64,000 nucleotides of DNA from Roseihalotalea indica (GCF_022458895.1 NZ_JAINFL010000003.1:372001-436000), one strand, 5' to 3'; positions 1 through 8,093 are shown, counted from the stretch's first letter. Translations and numbers: made by a program. Notes: a model not told the origin generated them from the sequence alone.

Positions 1-46
1 AATGAGCGCCGATGTATCCTTTATGGCCGGTGACCAGTACTTTCAT
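1..46 (-). CDS. NAD(P)-binding sugar epimerase/dehydratase, 5' fragment
   Basis: Only the first 15 codons are present; the gene continues beyond the left edge. The ATG is at 46-44 and the peptide MKVLVTGHKGYIGAH carries the N-terminal Rossmann motif GxxGxxG of extended short-chain dehydrogenases. The start lies three bases after the stop codon of the next SDR gene on the same strand, so it belongs to the same sugar-nucleotide operon. Its substrate cannot be judged from this fragment. Confidence 0.75.
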   Translation of the reverse strand, partial: MKVLVTGHKGYIGAH

Positions 47-49
47 GGG

Positions 50-985
50 TTAATCTTTTAGCATGTGAAAAATAGCGGAAGCTTCTTCCTGGAAACGCTG
101 AGTAAGTGAGTAGCTGATAACGGATCTCAGTTTTTCAGCACTTACTTTCAGGTCGTCTGAGTATTGGTTGGTGTCCTGTTCATTGATTGAAATGGGAAGC
201 TTCTTTCCGTAGGTATTCTGATAAGCGGCCTGCACTTCCTGGGCAACGTCTAGAATAGAAAATGTTTGCTCCCCACAAATGTTAAACGTATCATTTGGTG
301 CCTGCGGGAGCTGTAATACCTGGTGCACAATGCGGCATACATCGCCCATCCAGATAAAATCCCGAGTGGCTTTGCCGTTAGACTTTAGCACAATCTTCTC
401 TTCGGTAGCAGCCATACGAGCCAGGTCATTGAGTACTAGGTACCACTTAGACGAGTCGTGGTCTTTCGGGCAACCGTAGCTGTTGGTCAGGCGGAAAATA
501 GTATAAGGCAGATGATGATTGGCATGAAACTGCTTTACGTAGTATTCGGCAAACAGATGGGTAGTGCCGTAATCGTTTTTAGGCTCTGCTGGGGTTTTTT
601 CGGTAATAAGTCCACTGCGTTGTCCGTATACCTGAAAAGTAGAGAAGTACACAAAGTTAGATGGTGGGTGATTCACAAAATGATCCAGTAGATTACGTGT
701 TCCCAGCGCATTCACCAGCAAAGCATCCCGCGCAAAGTTGGGTTTGAAGTAGTCATTCACGCTAGCCGTGTGAATCACCAGGTCGTACTGATGCGGAGAT
801 AAAGCCTGACTGACTTGCTCGGCATCGGCAATATCACAGGCGATAAACTGAAAGTTGGCATCTTGCAGAATAGGTCGCGTCCGGCTGGCCAGCACGTGGA
901 CCTCATATTCGGATTGCTTCGAGAAATAGTCGGTGAACCAGCTGCCTAGGTTTCCCAGTCCGCCGGTAATGAGTAGTTTCTTCAT
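50..985 (-). CDS. NAD-dependent epimerase/dehydratase (extended SDR) of a CDP-sugar pathway
   Basis: A 311-residue extended SDR. The N-terminus MKKLLITGGLGNLGSW has the nucleotide-binding GGxGxxG motif. The active-site region reads VYFSTFQVYG followed by NDYGTTHLFAEYY, so the usual YxxxK pair appears as Y139-xxx-H143, which is unusual. It lies three bases downstream of glucose-1-phosphate cytidylyltransferase, so it probably acts on a CDP-4-keto-deoxyhexose or a related sugar nucleotide during LPS or capsule synthesis (inference). Family membership is clear and the exact sugar is not. The histidine could mean an altered mechanism or a non-catalytic paralogue. Confidence 0.85.
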   Translation of the reverse strand: MKKLLITGGLGNLGSWFTDYFSKQSEYEVHVLASRTRPILQDANFQFIACDIADAEQVSQALSPHQYDLVIHTASVNDYFKPNFARDALLVNALGTRNLLDHFVNHPPSNFVYFSTFQVYGQRSGLITEKTPAEPKNDYGTTHLFAEYYVKQFHANHHLPYTIFRLTNSYGCPKDHDSSKWYLVLNDLARMAATEEKIVLKSNGKATRDFIWMGDVCRIVHQVLQLPQAPNDTFNICGEQTFSILDVAQEVQAAYQNTYGKKLPISINEQDTNQYSDDLKVSAEKLRSVISYSLTQRFQEEASAIFHMLKD

Positions 986-988
986 ACG

Positions 989-1762
989 TTACCAGATTTT
1001 CCATTTGGGTTCGCCTTCGGTCCACATGTCTTCCAGTGTGCGCTTGTCACGAAGGGTATCCATACATTGCCAGAAGCGATGATGCTTATATGCGGCCAAT
1101 TGTCCATCCTGCACTAACCGGTGCATGGGTTCACGCTCAAACATTACATGGTCGCCGTCAATATAATCTAGTGCTTCCGGTTGGCAAACAAAGAACCCCC
1201 CGTTAATCCATCCACCTTCGCCTTCTGGCTTTTCTTCAAAGCTTTGTACCAAGGAGTTTTCGCCAAACTTCATGGCTCCGAATCGCCCTTCGGGTTGTAC
1301 GGCCGTCATGGTAGTGAGTTTTCCGTGGCTTTGGTGGAATTTTACCAAGGCAGCGATATCCACATTGGAAACACCGTCGCCGTAGGTGAACATGAAAGGT
1401 TCATTGTTCAGATAAGGCTTGGCTCGTTTGAGGCGTCCTCCGGTCATGGTATTCAGGCCGGTGTTAATAAGGGTAACTTTCCAGGGTTCAGCGTCGTGCT
1501 GGCTGTGCGATTCTATCTGGTTATGAGCAATATCAATGGTAACATCATTCTGATGCAGGAAGTAATTAGCAAAGTATTCCTTGATTACGTAGCCTTTATA
1601 ACCCAGTAGAATCACAAACTCATTATAACCATAGCTGGAGTAAATCTTCATAATATGCCATAGGATGGGCCTGCCGCCAATCTCTACCATTGGCTTAGGA
1701 ATCAGATGGGTTTCTTCGCTCAGGCGAGTGCCAAATCCTCCGGCTAATATGAGTACTTTCAT
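989..1762 (-). CDS. rfbF: glucose-1-phosphate cytidylyltransferase
   Basis: A 257-residue nucleotidyltransferase making CDP-glucose from CTP and glucose 1-phosphate, the entry step to CDP-3,6-dideoxyhexoses. The N-terminus has the signature MKVLILAGGFGTRLSEET, then IPKPMVEIGGRPILWHI and GYNEFVILLGYKG. Later motifs are FMFTYGDGVSNV (metal-binding Asp) and GWINGGFFV. Length is normal for RfbF. It is the first gene of a tight group on the minus strand (three-base gap to the SDR downstream). A methyltransferase lies upstream across a 91-bp gap holding two imperfect copies of a TTGCTGA-TTGTTA motif. The product feeds surface-polysaccharide synthesis. Confidence 0.93.
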   Translation of the reverse strand: MKVLILAGGFGTRLSEETHLIPKPMVEIGGRPILWHIMKIYSSYGYNEFVILLGYKGYVIKEYFANYFLHQNDVTIDIAHNQIESHSQHDAEPWKVTLINTGLNTMTGGRLKRAKPYLNNEPFMFTYGDGVSNVDIAALVKFHQSHGKLTTMTAVQPEGRFGAMKFGENSLVQSFEEKPEGEGGWINGGFFVCQPEALDYIDGDHVMFEREPMHRLVQDGQLAAYKHHRFWQCMDTLRDKRTLEDMWTEGEPKWKIW

Positions 1763-1853
1763 GGGTTGATGGTTCGATTGCTGATTGTTAAATTGTTAGT
1801 TGCTGAATTGTTATTAGTAAAAAGTTCAGAGTTTACGTACTGAAGCCTTTCTA

Positions 1854-2681
1854 CTACTTCGGGTTTATATCTTCCGCCTCCGGTATCCCGCCTCTGTTTT
1901 CCCTTAACTCCTTTCCTTCCTTCTTCCTACAGAAATACATAATCTCATCATCCAGCAGAGCGTAGCGTTGTATTTGCTCGGGCGTAAAACGCTTCACATA
2001 ATCGTCTTCGGTTACTTCAAAGCCAGCTTGCCTCAGGCGGTTGCCATAGTCATGCCCGTACCTACGCACATGGTCAGACTGACCGTAAAGGCGCTCTCGC
2101 TCCCGGGGGTCTGTCACCAAGGGATCTTCCTGCGTTTCGGGCAGATCGTAGGTGGGCGATTGAATGATGGCCCAGCCACCCGGCTTCAATACCCGACATA
2201 ATTCGCTCATGCAACGGATGTCATCCTGCACGTGCTCCATCACATGATTACAGATGGCTACATCAAAAGTGTTATCAGGGAAGGGAATGTCATGCAGGTC
2301 CATTTTAATATCGGCCCAGGGCGAGTCCAGGTCTGCGGTGGTATAATCCAGCGACTTCATCTCCGAGAACTTAGGAATGAAGCAGATCTCCGGGGCCACA
2401 TGCAACACCTTTTTCGGTTTATAAAAGAAGTCGGTTTTATCTTTCAAATATAGCCACATCAGCCGATGTCTTTCCAGGGTTAGCGAACCCGGACAGAGCG
2501 CATTCTGACGCGTTTCGATACGTCCGTAGGGCAAAAATTTACGGTAACTTCGGTTATCAACCGGGCAGAATACCTTATTTCCCCGGTAAAAAAAGGCTAT
2601 AACCCGGAGGGCGGGCTTACTTATTAACTGCAAATACTTACGCGGTACGTACCGGATCAGCCAGCGGATCAACCATTTCAT
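1854..2681 (-). CDS. class I SAM-dependent methyltransferase
   Basis: A 275-residue protein with a Methyltransf_11-type core. Motif I is KVLHVAPEICF (a weak glycine-poor version), followed by TTADLDSPWADIKMDL, then DVAICNHVMEHVQDD and RVLKPGGWAIIQSP. The N-terminus is basic and rich in aromatics (KWLIRWLIRYVPRKYL), possibly a membrane-associated helix. It stands just upstream of rfbF on the same strand and probably modifies a sugar or lipid intermediate of the polysaccharide locus (inference). The C-terminal 25 residues are charged and low in complexity. Confidence 0.8.
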   Translation of the reverse strand: MKWLIRWLIRYVPRKYLQLISKPALRVIAFFYRGNKVFCPVDNRSYRKFLPYGRIETRQNALCPGSLTLERHRLMWLYLKDKTDFFYKPKKVLHVAPEICFIPKFSEMKSLDYTTADLDSPWADIKMDLHDIPFPDNTFDVAICNHVMEHVQDDIRCMSELCRVLKPGGWAIIQSPTYDLPETQEDPLVTDPRERERLYGQSDHVRRYGHDYGNRLRQAGFEVTEDDYVKRFTPEQIQRYALLDDEIMYFCRKKEGKELRENRGGIPEAEDINPK

Positions 2682-2913
2682 AGCGCAAAGATAGAAGATC
2701 GTTAGAGATCACCTAATTGTATAATTTTTATAAAATTTTGTATATGATCATTTTTATATTGAATTTCCCTGTAAGTGTGTCATAATTAAATAAAATCTTT
2801 TTTGGTTGCAAAAAAGCAAACAGTACATACTCAATTACTACCCATTTTCACTTAGGAACTTTCTTTGTACAGAGTAAATTAATAAGATTGTGTTCAATTT
2901 CTCGCTTATTGAT

Positions 2914-3159
2914 ATGAGGACCTTGAAATTTAAAACAAACATACAAGAAGTAAATTGTGTGGATCGCATTGCTTCTTACCTGGATAACTTTAAGGATATT
3001 ATCGCCTGGACAGTTGATACAGAGGCAAAAGATCATCTGCTTACTGTGCAAGCGTATGAGCGATTACAGCCGCGCGATGTAGTGGCAATTGTAAACCTGG
3101 CGGGCTTTTATGCCAAACCTGTTAAAAACAATATCCTGAACCGCTTACTTCGCGCCTAG
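2914..3159 (+). CDS. HMA-like small protein lacking the CxxC metal site
   Basis: About 81 residues from the ATG at 2914; a GTG eight codons earlier is possible but less likely. The pattern MRTLKFKTNI...CVDRIASYLDNF...IIAWTVDTEAKDHLLTVQA is the beta-alpha-beta-beta layout of heavy-metal-associated (HMA) domain proteins common in Bacteroidota, where the first loop normally reads xCxxC. Here the loop is EVNCVDRI: one cysteine survives and the first is glutamate. Copper-chaperone function therefore looks lost or changed. It faces a convergent gene ten bases past its stop. Confidence 0.6.
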   Translation: MRTLKFKTNIQEVNCVDRIASYLDNFKDIIAWTVDTEAKDHLLTVQAYERLQPRDVVAIVNLAGFYAKPVKNNILNRLLRA

Positions 3160-3168
3160 AAAGCCAGC

Positions 3169-3948
3169 TTATACAAAATAGTTTTTTCCTACTACCTTTT
3201 TTAGATCTGATTTGAGCAGATCTCGTGCTTTGGAGCTTTCATCCGTACGGCATAATTGTTTTAGCAGTTCCAGATCAGTATTCCAACGAATACCATCGTA
3301 GAACTCAGCTCCTTTGTGATCTCGCACTTTGTAAAGTGACTTTTCCCGATAGCAGGTACCGATGTATACATAGTCGAGCTCCTGTTCTTTGGCCCAGTCA
3401 ATAACTTTCCACATCATCCATTTGCCTAGCGAGTGAGATCGCATGTATTCGGTGTCGTAGAACGAGTACCAGTAGTGGAGTGTGTTTCCGGCAATGATGG
3501 CAAATACGTAGCCCAGGGTTCGCTCGGCATTACGAAAGGTAAAGATATGGCTGATCAGGTTACGACTGAGTACATACTGTAGACGTTGAGCATCCATACT
3601 CCCGCCAGCGAAGCGCTCTTCGGCATAGTGGGTGCAGAAAGAAGTAAACTCTTTATCCTTTGTATCTACCTCCTCCTTAGGCTGTACCAGCATCTCGGCT
3701 TGCAATGGTTCCATCTTCCGGTCTACGCGTCGGTTTTCCGACAGCGTTTTGAATTCTGCCAGGTTCACTCGTAGGCTACGCGCCAGGTAGAAGACATCCT
3801 CTTTCCATTCAGAATCACCGGTATAGGGCAGGAAGCCCCGTTCATAGATTTCCGGCAACTCCTCCTGAGACTCTTTCACGCAGTACACCGCATACGAGAA
3901 AGTATAAGAGGAATAGTCGGTTTGATATTCAGAGAATAGGATCTTCAT
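3169..3948 (-). CDS. GNAT-fold transferase, arginyl-tRNA-protein transferase-like
   Basis: A 259-residue protein starting MKILFSEYQTDYSSYTFSYA. The N-terminal part has ELPEIYERGFLPYTGD, resembling the substrate region of arginyl/leucyl-tRNA-protein transferases. The C-terminal half is a GNAT-like core (TLGYVFAIIAGNTLHYWYSFYD; SLGKWMMWKVIDWAKEQ; DYVYIGTCYREKSLYK). Bacteroidota carry a family of this shape annotated as arginine-tRNA-protein transferase or as GNAT acetyltransferase. The N-degron role is family-level inference and the exact reaction is not provable here. It is a single gene, convergent with the HMA-like gene. Confidence 0.6.
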   Translation of the reverse strand: MKILFSEYQTDYSSYTFSYAVYCVKESQEELPEIYERGFLPYTGDSEWKEDVFYLARSLRVNLAEFKTLSENRRVDRKMEPLQAEMLVQPKEEVDTKDKEFTSFCTHYAEERFAGGSMDAQRLQYVLSRNLISHIFTFRNAERTLGYVFAIIAGNTLHYWYSFYDTEYMRSHSLGKWMMWKVIDWAKEQELDYVYIGTCYREKSLYKVRDHKGAEFYDGIRWNTDLELLKQLCRTDESSKARDLLKSDLKKVVGKNYFV

Positions 3949-4072
3949 AGAGAAGTATTGAATTTCAGAAGGTTCGAATAATTGAGGGGTGAAGATAGAT
4001 ATTATTGCTTGGGAAGCAACTCCTCGGTAATGCTATACCTTCAATCTTTCCTGACTTCAGCTTCTCCCTTCT

Positions 4073-4528
4073 CTAAACTTCTTCATTCCTCACATAAAAA
4101 ATAAAGTCCATCGGTTCGGGGGTGAGGCCGCTTTGCCGGATGAGGGTGCTGATCTGAGCCCGGTGGTGGGTAGCGTGATTAATGATATGCCACAGTATAT
4201 CGTCTGTACGGTTTTCAAAAGAGTCGCCTTTGCTATTGCAGTAGGCAATGCGTAGGGATAAGTCTTCGGTGGTGTTCAAGAAGTATTCAGTCTCTTTATA
4301 GGCTTGCTGGTTGAGCGAAGGTAGCTCCTGCCGAGAGTGCTCCTGCCACACAGCGTACGGAGAGGTCGCCCCTCGCAAGCGGGCTATCCAAATAAGGTGA
4401 GCATTCAACAGATGACTTAACCATGTATTGATTTGCGCTTCATCTATCGAGTGCGTATCCAGATAGCGAATCAGCTGCTGGTTCGTATCATAATTGTACC
4501 GGAAAAGGCGATGGAAGTAGTGGTGCAT
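4073..4528 (-). CDS. DinB family metal-dependent protein
   Basis: A 151-residue four-helix DinB/YfiT-like protein. The three metal-binding histidines are visible: HLIW in the second helix (LLNAHLIWIARL) and HHR in ILWHIINHATHHRAQIS. Length and the C-terminal DFIFYVRN match the DinB_2 type. Family members are thiol-dependent transferases or of unknown function, and the substrate here is unknown. It is on the same strand as the methyltransferase at 4689-5399, which lies upstream of it, with an inverted-repeat element between them. Confidence 0.85.
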   Translation of the reverse strand: MHHYFHRLFRYNYDTNQQLIRYLDTHSIDEAQINTWLSHLLNAHLIWIARLRGATSPYAVWQEHSRQELPSLNQQAYKETEYFLNTTEDLSLRIAYCNSKGDSFENRTDDILWHIINHATHHRAQISTLIRQSGLTPEPMDFIFYVRNEEV

Positions 4529-4543
4529 AACTAAAATATTGAA

Positions 4544-4687
4544 TGAGAGAATGAGTAAATAAATAGAATATAGCCAGCGTTAGTGAGATGTCATCTGCCA
4601 TTACTGAAGGAAGGTACCACTGTTCATCATCAGCATCGATAGTACAGAGGCACACTATCTCCATTCATGCACTCAATCATTCTCTCA
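4544..4687. repeat. 144-bp segment bounded by 11-bp inverted repeats
   Basis: The 11-mer TGAGAGAATGA at 4544-4554 has its exact reverse complement at 4677-4687, and partial similarity continues outwards on both sides. The segment fills the gap between the DinB gene and the methyltransferase gene and contains no convincing ORF. It has the size and layout of a miniature inverted-repeat element. No target-site duplication could be confirmed. A chance or regulatory repeat is possible. Confidence 0.4.
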
Positions 4688-4688
4688 C

Positions 4689-5399
4689 TCACTGCATTCG
4701 TTTCCCCCCAAAGATAGCGTGTCCGGCATACATCCAAAAGACGTCGACCGAGTGGAACCCGGCTTGTTGTAGCCAGTTGAGCTGGTCGGGTAGGGTGGAG
4801 GGTTTATCGATAGGGCCTTCGTCGGGGTAAGCGAAGTAGTTCCAGTGGTCCTGGGTGAAGCGTTGATAGGCTTCGGGGTGGCGGCGTTGCTGCACAAAGG
4901 TATCCCATTGGCGGGCCGCGATGGAAAAGCCTGCGGCGGTGGTAGGGCGAACGATGTCTGCAATGATGAGAGAGCCGCCGGGAGTCAGTGCCTGGTAGAG
5001 ATCACGGTAAAGTTGGGCTTTGCCCGCATCGTCGAGGTGGTGAATGAGCAGGGAAGATACGATAGCGTGCACCGGGAACGAGAAGGTACGCCAGTCAGGG
5101 GCAGCCAGATCGAAGCGTTGGGTACGGAAGCGGTCCTGATAGGGAGATGACTCACGCGAGGCTTGCTGAAGCATGGCTGGTGATCCATCGTAGGCGTACA
5201 TGGTAGCCTGAGGGTGCTGTTCCAGTAGAAAGCGGCTGAGTACTCCGGCACCGCACCCTAGGTCTACCAGGTTAGCTGCGCTGGGTAATGGAGAAATGAG
5301 CTCGCTGATAATACGCTGCTGCTCGTCCCGGAAGGGCACAAAGTCGTCACCATAGCGGATAAAATCCTGCGAGTTTGCTTCGGTCCAGGTAGTATTCAT
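4689..5399 (-). CDS. class I SAM-dependent methyltransferase
   Basis: A 236-residue methyltransferase. Motif I VDLGCGAG lies at about residues 45-52, followed by TMYAYDGSPAMLQQA (acidic loop binding the SAM ribose), then AIVSSLLIHHLDD and TPGGSLIIADI. The family is Methyltransf_25/11 and the substrate cannot be inferred. The gene is GC-richer than its flanks. It is a probable single gene followed by the inverted-repeat element and DinB on the same strand. Confidence 0.85.
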   Translation of the reverse strand: MNTTWTEANSQDFIRYGDDFVPFRDEQQRIISELISPLPSAANLVDLGCGAGVLSRFLLEQHPQATMYAYDGSPAMLQQASRESSPYQDRFRTQRFDLAAPDWRTFSFPVHAIVSSLLIHHLDDAGKAQLYRDLYQALTPGGSLIIADIVRPTTAAGFSIAARQWDTFVQQRRHPEAYQRFTQDHWNYFAYPDEGPIDKPSTLPDQLNWLQQAGFHSVDVFWMYAGHAIFGGKRMQ

Positions 5400-6137
5400 A
5401 CCGAAAGGTAATCATAAACGGATTGAGAAAGAAGGCACCGTAAGAGGTTGTGTGACGAGAAATAGCCATCTTATGATAAATCAGGGGGCAGCTTCACCAA
5501 GTTTAGATAGTATTAAGTATTTTTCTTAGTAAAGGGTTTTATACTCTGCCCAACTCCAAGAAAGCGATAGATTGGTATCACCAAGCGGCTGCTTGCGGCG
5601 CAAGCCTTACGATTAATAGCATGCTTCATGAAAAAAGGAAATGTTGTTTCATGCATTACCTCCTTAGCCACCACCTTCAGCATTTCCGGTTTTTTGCTTT
5701 TGAGGAATAGGCGACCGCCTGTATAATCACTTGGTAATGCTATTAGAGGCTATTACGCTTTGGTGTGATACCCTGATTATGCCATAAAGCATCAGCCGCT
5801 CTCCTCATTGTCGGTACGGTCACTTTGTAGAGAGTCTCCCTACCACTAATCTGCAAAAGAGATTATCCCATACCGTGGCTGACTCTCTAGAGTACAATCC
5901 TCTTATTAGTAATGTTATGTTTTAATACAGTTTGTTTAAATATTCAGTGATTTGTTAGGGATATATGCAGTAAAAGGAGGGAGCTTCAATTGGCCAAAGG
6001 TATATTTTAGGCAGTATATTCAGTAAAGTTTATAAATCAGTGTAAAAGCAGTGGCGGAGGGCATCAGTAAGTTCTCCATTGTTTTTACACAGCACACCCT
6101 TTCTGGTTTGAATAACTTTACATGCAAAAATGTTGGT
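5400..6137. other. 738-bp non-coding region with several inverted repeats
   Basis: No convincing gene on either strand. Visible structures are a tight hairpin GCTTGC/GCAAGC at 5591-5605, a 7-bp inverted repeat CATGAAA/TTTCATG at 5627-5633 and 5647-5653, and the nested element at 5828-5889 listed separately. A GTG-started extension of the next gene reaches back to 6051 but looks unreal. The end of the region (5900-6137) is AT-rich and probably holds the promoter of the downstream gene, though no clean TTTG/TAnnTTTG pair was found. Confidence 0.6.
5828..5889. repeat. nested inverted repeat, possible structured RNA
   Basis: TAGAGAGTC at 5828-5836 is the exact reverse complement of 5881-5889. 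Inside lie TAATCT (5847-5852) and AGATTA (5860-5865) around a 7-nt loop, with CCAC (5843-5846) and GTGG (5875-5878) able to pair between them. Folded as RNA this makes a 62-nt hairpin with internal loops. It has no U-tract and is far from any gene end, so it is not a simple terminator. Strand and function are unknown. Confidence 0.4.
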
Positions 6138-6779
6138 ATGAACCGGAAAGAATTTATCTATCACTCAGAGCAGTCTATCAAAACTGCCTTACAGGATTCT
6201 GAAATCGTTAAAGCGCTGGCAGCAGTAGGCTTTGGTCGGGATGTGTTGTTGAGCGGATTAACCTTGCGGGATCACATCAAAACCACGGGCGTTAAGCAAA
6301 AGAACGAATACGGTGAAAAGCTGAGCGCAACGGATGCGCTGAAGCAGGCTCGGCACGAAGCGATTGAACTTTACAATCAGCATGTAGCCACGGCTCGTTT
6401 TGCCCTGAAAGATGACCGGGAAGCTTACCAAAGCCTGGCCTTGGCCGGAGAGCGCAAACGAGCATTATTAGAATGGCTGGAGCAGGCCGAAACCTTTTAC
6501 ACCAATGTAGCTGCCTACACGTCGGTGCTCAAAAAGTATAACTTGTCGTCGGCTGACTTAACCCTGGGGCAGGAGCGGGTAGCGGCGGTAGCCGAAGCCT
6601 ATTCGAGGCAACTACAGGAAAAAAACGAGGCTAAAGAAGCTACGCAATCAAAAGCAGAGGCTCGCCAGGCATTCATCCACTGGGCTCGCCGTTATAAACA
6701 AGCAGTACAGTTGGCTTTTGGCGATCAACCCAAAATCCTTGCCCGCCTTGGGTATCCGAAGAAACAGGCTGTGTCTTAA
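6138..6779 (+). CDS. uncharacterised all-helical protein with an internal duplication
   Basis: 213 residues from the ATG at 6138; an upstream GTG at 6051 would add a tail that looks like non-coding sequence. Not a characterised family that I can name, though similar proteins occur in Bacteroidota. It is strongly helical and rich in A, E, K, Q and R. Two halves align: GLTLRDHIKTTG...ATDALKQARHEA...HVATARFALKDDREAYQSLAL and LGQERVAAVAEA...ATQSKAEARQAF...RYKQAVQLAFGDQPKILARLGY. That suggests a duplicated helical-hairpin unit. No signal peptide or membrane segment. It is followed by a structured leader and a histidine kinase on the same strand. Confidence 0.7.
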   Translation: MNRKEFIYHSEQSIKTALQDSEIVKALAAVGFGRDVLLSGLTLRDHIKTTGVKQKNEYGEKLSATDALKQARHEAIELYNQHVATARFALKDDREAYQSLALAGERKRALLEWLEQAETFYTNVAAYTSVLKKYNLSSADLTLGQERVAAVAEAYSRQLQEKNEAKEATQSKAEARQAFIHWARRYKQAVQLAFGDQPKILARLGYPKKQAVS

Positions 6780-6842
6780 GCCATAGGCCCAGTCAATATT
6801 TGGCTAGACGCTGGTAGTAAGACTATAATCAGATAGCATTTG

Positions 6843-6935
6843 GGGTAGTAAAGGAAGTATCCTGCGTTCGGCAAGAGTAAGGTGAACCCTTCAAAAGGGT
6901 TGTATGTTACTTTTTGGTTACTCTTGAAACTACCC
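6843..6935 (+). promoter_or_regulatory. three-tier nested stem in the histidine-kinase leader
   Basis: Three perfect inverted repeats are nested around one centre: GGGTAGT/ACTACCC (6843-6849 with 6929-6935), CAAGAGTAA/TTACTCTTG (6872-6880 with 6918-6926) and AACCCTT/AAGGGTT (6885-6891 with 6895-6901, 3-nt loop). The structure ends six bases before the kinase start codon at 6942. It is probably transcribed as part of the leader and could control translation or form an attenuator. A small mobile hairpin element is an alternative. No known riboswitch motif was recognised. Confidence 0.5.
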
Positions 6936-6941
6936 TAACCT

Positions 6942-8093
6942 ATGAAGCTATACGAACTCCTCCGTCAGCATAAAGATGAGATACTGGATCAGTGGATGAA
7001 TACCGTCCGGGATCAAATTGCCGGGGCGGAGCATCTGGAGACACTGGCGCTGCAAAATGATATGCCCGATCTGCTGGACGATATTGTAGCCAGCCTGGAT
7101 GAAAGCACTCCTCAAACAATTACCCACGAAAGCATTGACCACGGAAGAATTCGGGCTACGGTAGAGAACTATACGCTCTCGCAGGTAATTCGCGAGTACT
7201 GCCTGTTGCTAAAGGTCGTACTGTCCTTCGCCGATGAACGAACCCAGGTGTTACCTAAAGAGCGAGATACTATTATCTATGGCGTAACAACCTCTATTGA
7301 GCAGGCTTCTGAAGCTTTTTTTCAACTCAGGAAGGAGGAAGATCTGAATGCCAAGCAGGCTGCCGAAGCTCTGGTAGAAGAACTGCGCCGGGAAGGAGAG
7401 CTTCGGGAAGATTTTATCGGCACCCTGACCCACGATCTGCGTAACCCTCTGGCTAATACCTTTTCGCTGGTGGAACTCATGCGGGACCGGATGCCCCAGG
7501 AGCCGCTGTTTAATAAGCTGATTAATGCCATGCAGCACAGTTTGACCCAGGCGGATACGCTCATTCGCAATTTACTGGATGCCAACCTGATCAAATCCGG
7601 TGGAGCCTTACCCATACACCGCGAGTATTGTGATCTGATGCCGGAAGTACGAGACTCCGTAGAGTCTTTTTCTACCGAGCATAAAGGGGGTATTGTACTG
7701 GATTGCTCCGAGCCCTCTATTATGGGCGAATACGATTGCAGCTATATGCGCCGGGCGTTGGATAATCTGATCAAGAATGCGATTAAGTATGGACTTCCCC
7801 AGGGAACTATTACCGTATCGTGTGAGCCTAATGACCATGGCTACACTATGTTGTCGGTACATAACGAAGGAAACCCCATTCCCAAAGATAAGCAGTCCTT
7901 AATCTTCTCTCGCAATTACCGGATTGAAGAAAAACGAGGAAATCAGGGGTGGGGGCTTGGTTTAGCCTTAGTAAAAGGCGTAGCTGAAGCTCATGGGGGA
8001 AGCGTAGAAGTACGAAGCCAGCCGGATGATGGTACGACTTTTACCCTGAAAATACCGACCGCCACCTCTGAGCAAAAAGCCAAGAACCAGTAA
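6942..8093 (+). CDS. soluble sensor histidine kinase with RsbRD-like N-terminus
   Basis: A 383-residue kinase without membrane segments. The N-terminus (LLRQHKDEILDQWMNTVRDQ, then helices to about residue 130) resembles the RsbRD-type sensor domain. A short coiled coil (AKQAAEALVEELRREG) leads to the HisKA H-box GTLTHDLRNPL with the phospho-acceptor at H164. The ATPase domain has the N-box NLIKNAIKYG, VHNEGNPI, GWGLGLALVKGVAEAHGG and GTTFTLKIP. No response regulator gene is adjacent, so it is an orphan kinase sensing a cytoplasmic signal, perhaps stress. Translation may depend on the folded leader just upstream. Confidence 0.88.
   Translation: MKLYELLRQHKDEILDQWMNTVRDQIAGAEHLETLALQNDMPDLLDDIVASLDESTPQTITHESIDHGRIRATVENYTLSQVIREYCLLLKVVLSFADERTQVLPKERDTIIYGVTTSIEQASEAFFQLRKEEDLNAKQAAEALVEELRREGELREDFIGTLTHDLRNPLANTFSLVELMRDRMPQEPLFNKLINAMQHSLTQADTLIRNLLDANLIKSGGALPIHREYCDLMPEVRDSVESFSTEHKGGIVLDCSEPSIMGEYDCSYMRRALDNLIKNAIKYGLPQGTITVSCEPNDHGYTMLSVHNEGNPIPKDKQSLIFSRNYRIEEKRGNQGWGLGLALVKGVAEAHGGSVEVRSQPDDGTTFTLKIPTATSEQKAKNQ

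Noticed and set aside
1768..1815. Short TTGCTGA-TTGTTA repeats between rfbF and the methyltransferase gene
   Set aside because: Only two imperfect low-complexity copies; probably slippage in AT-rich spacer.
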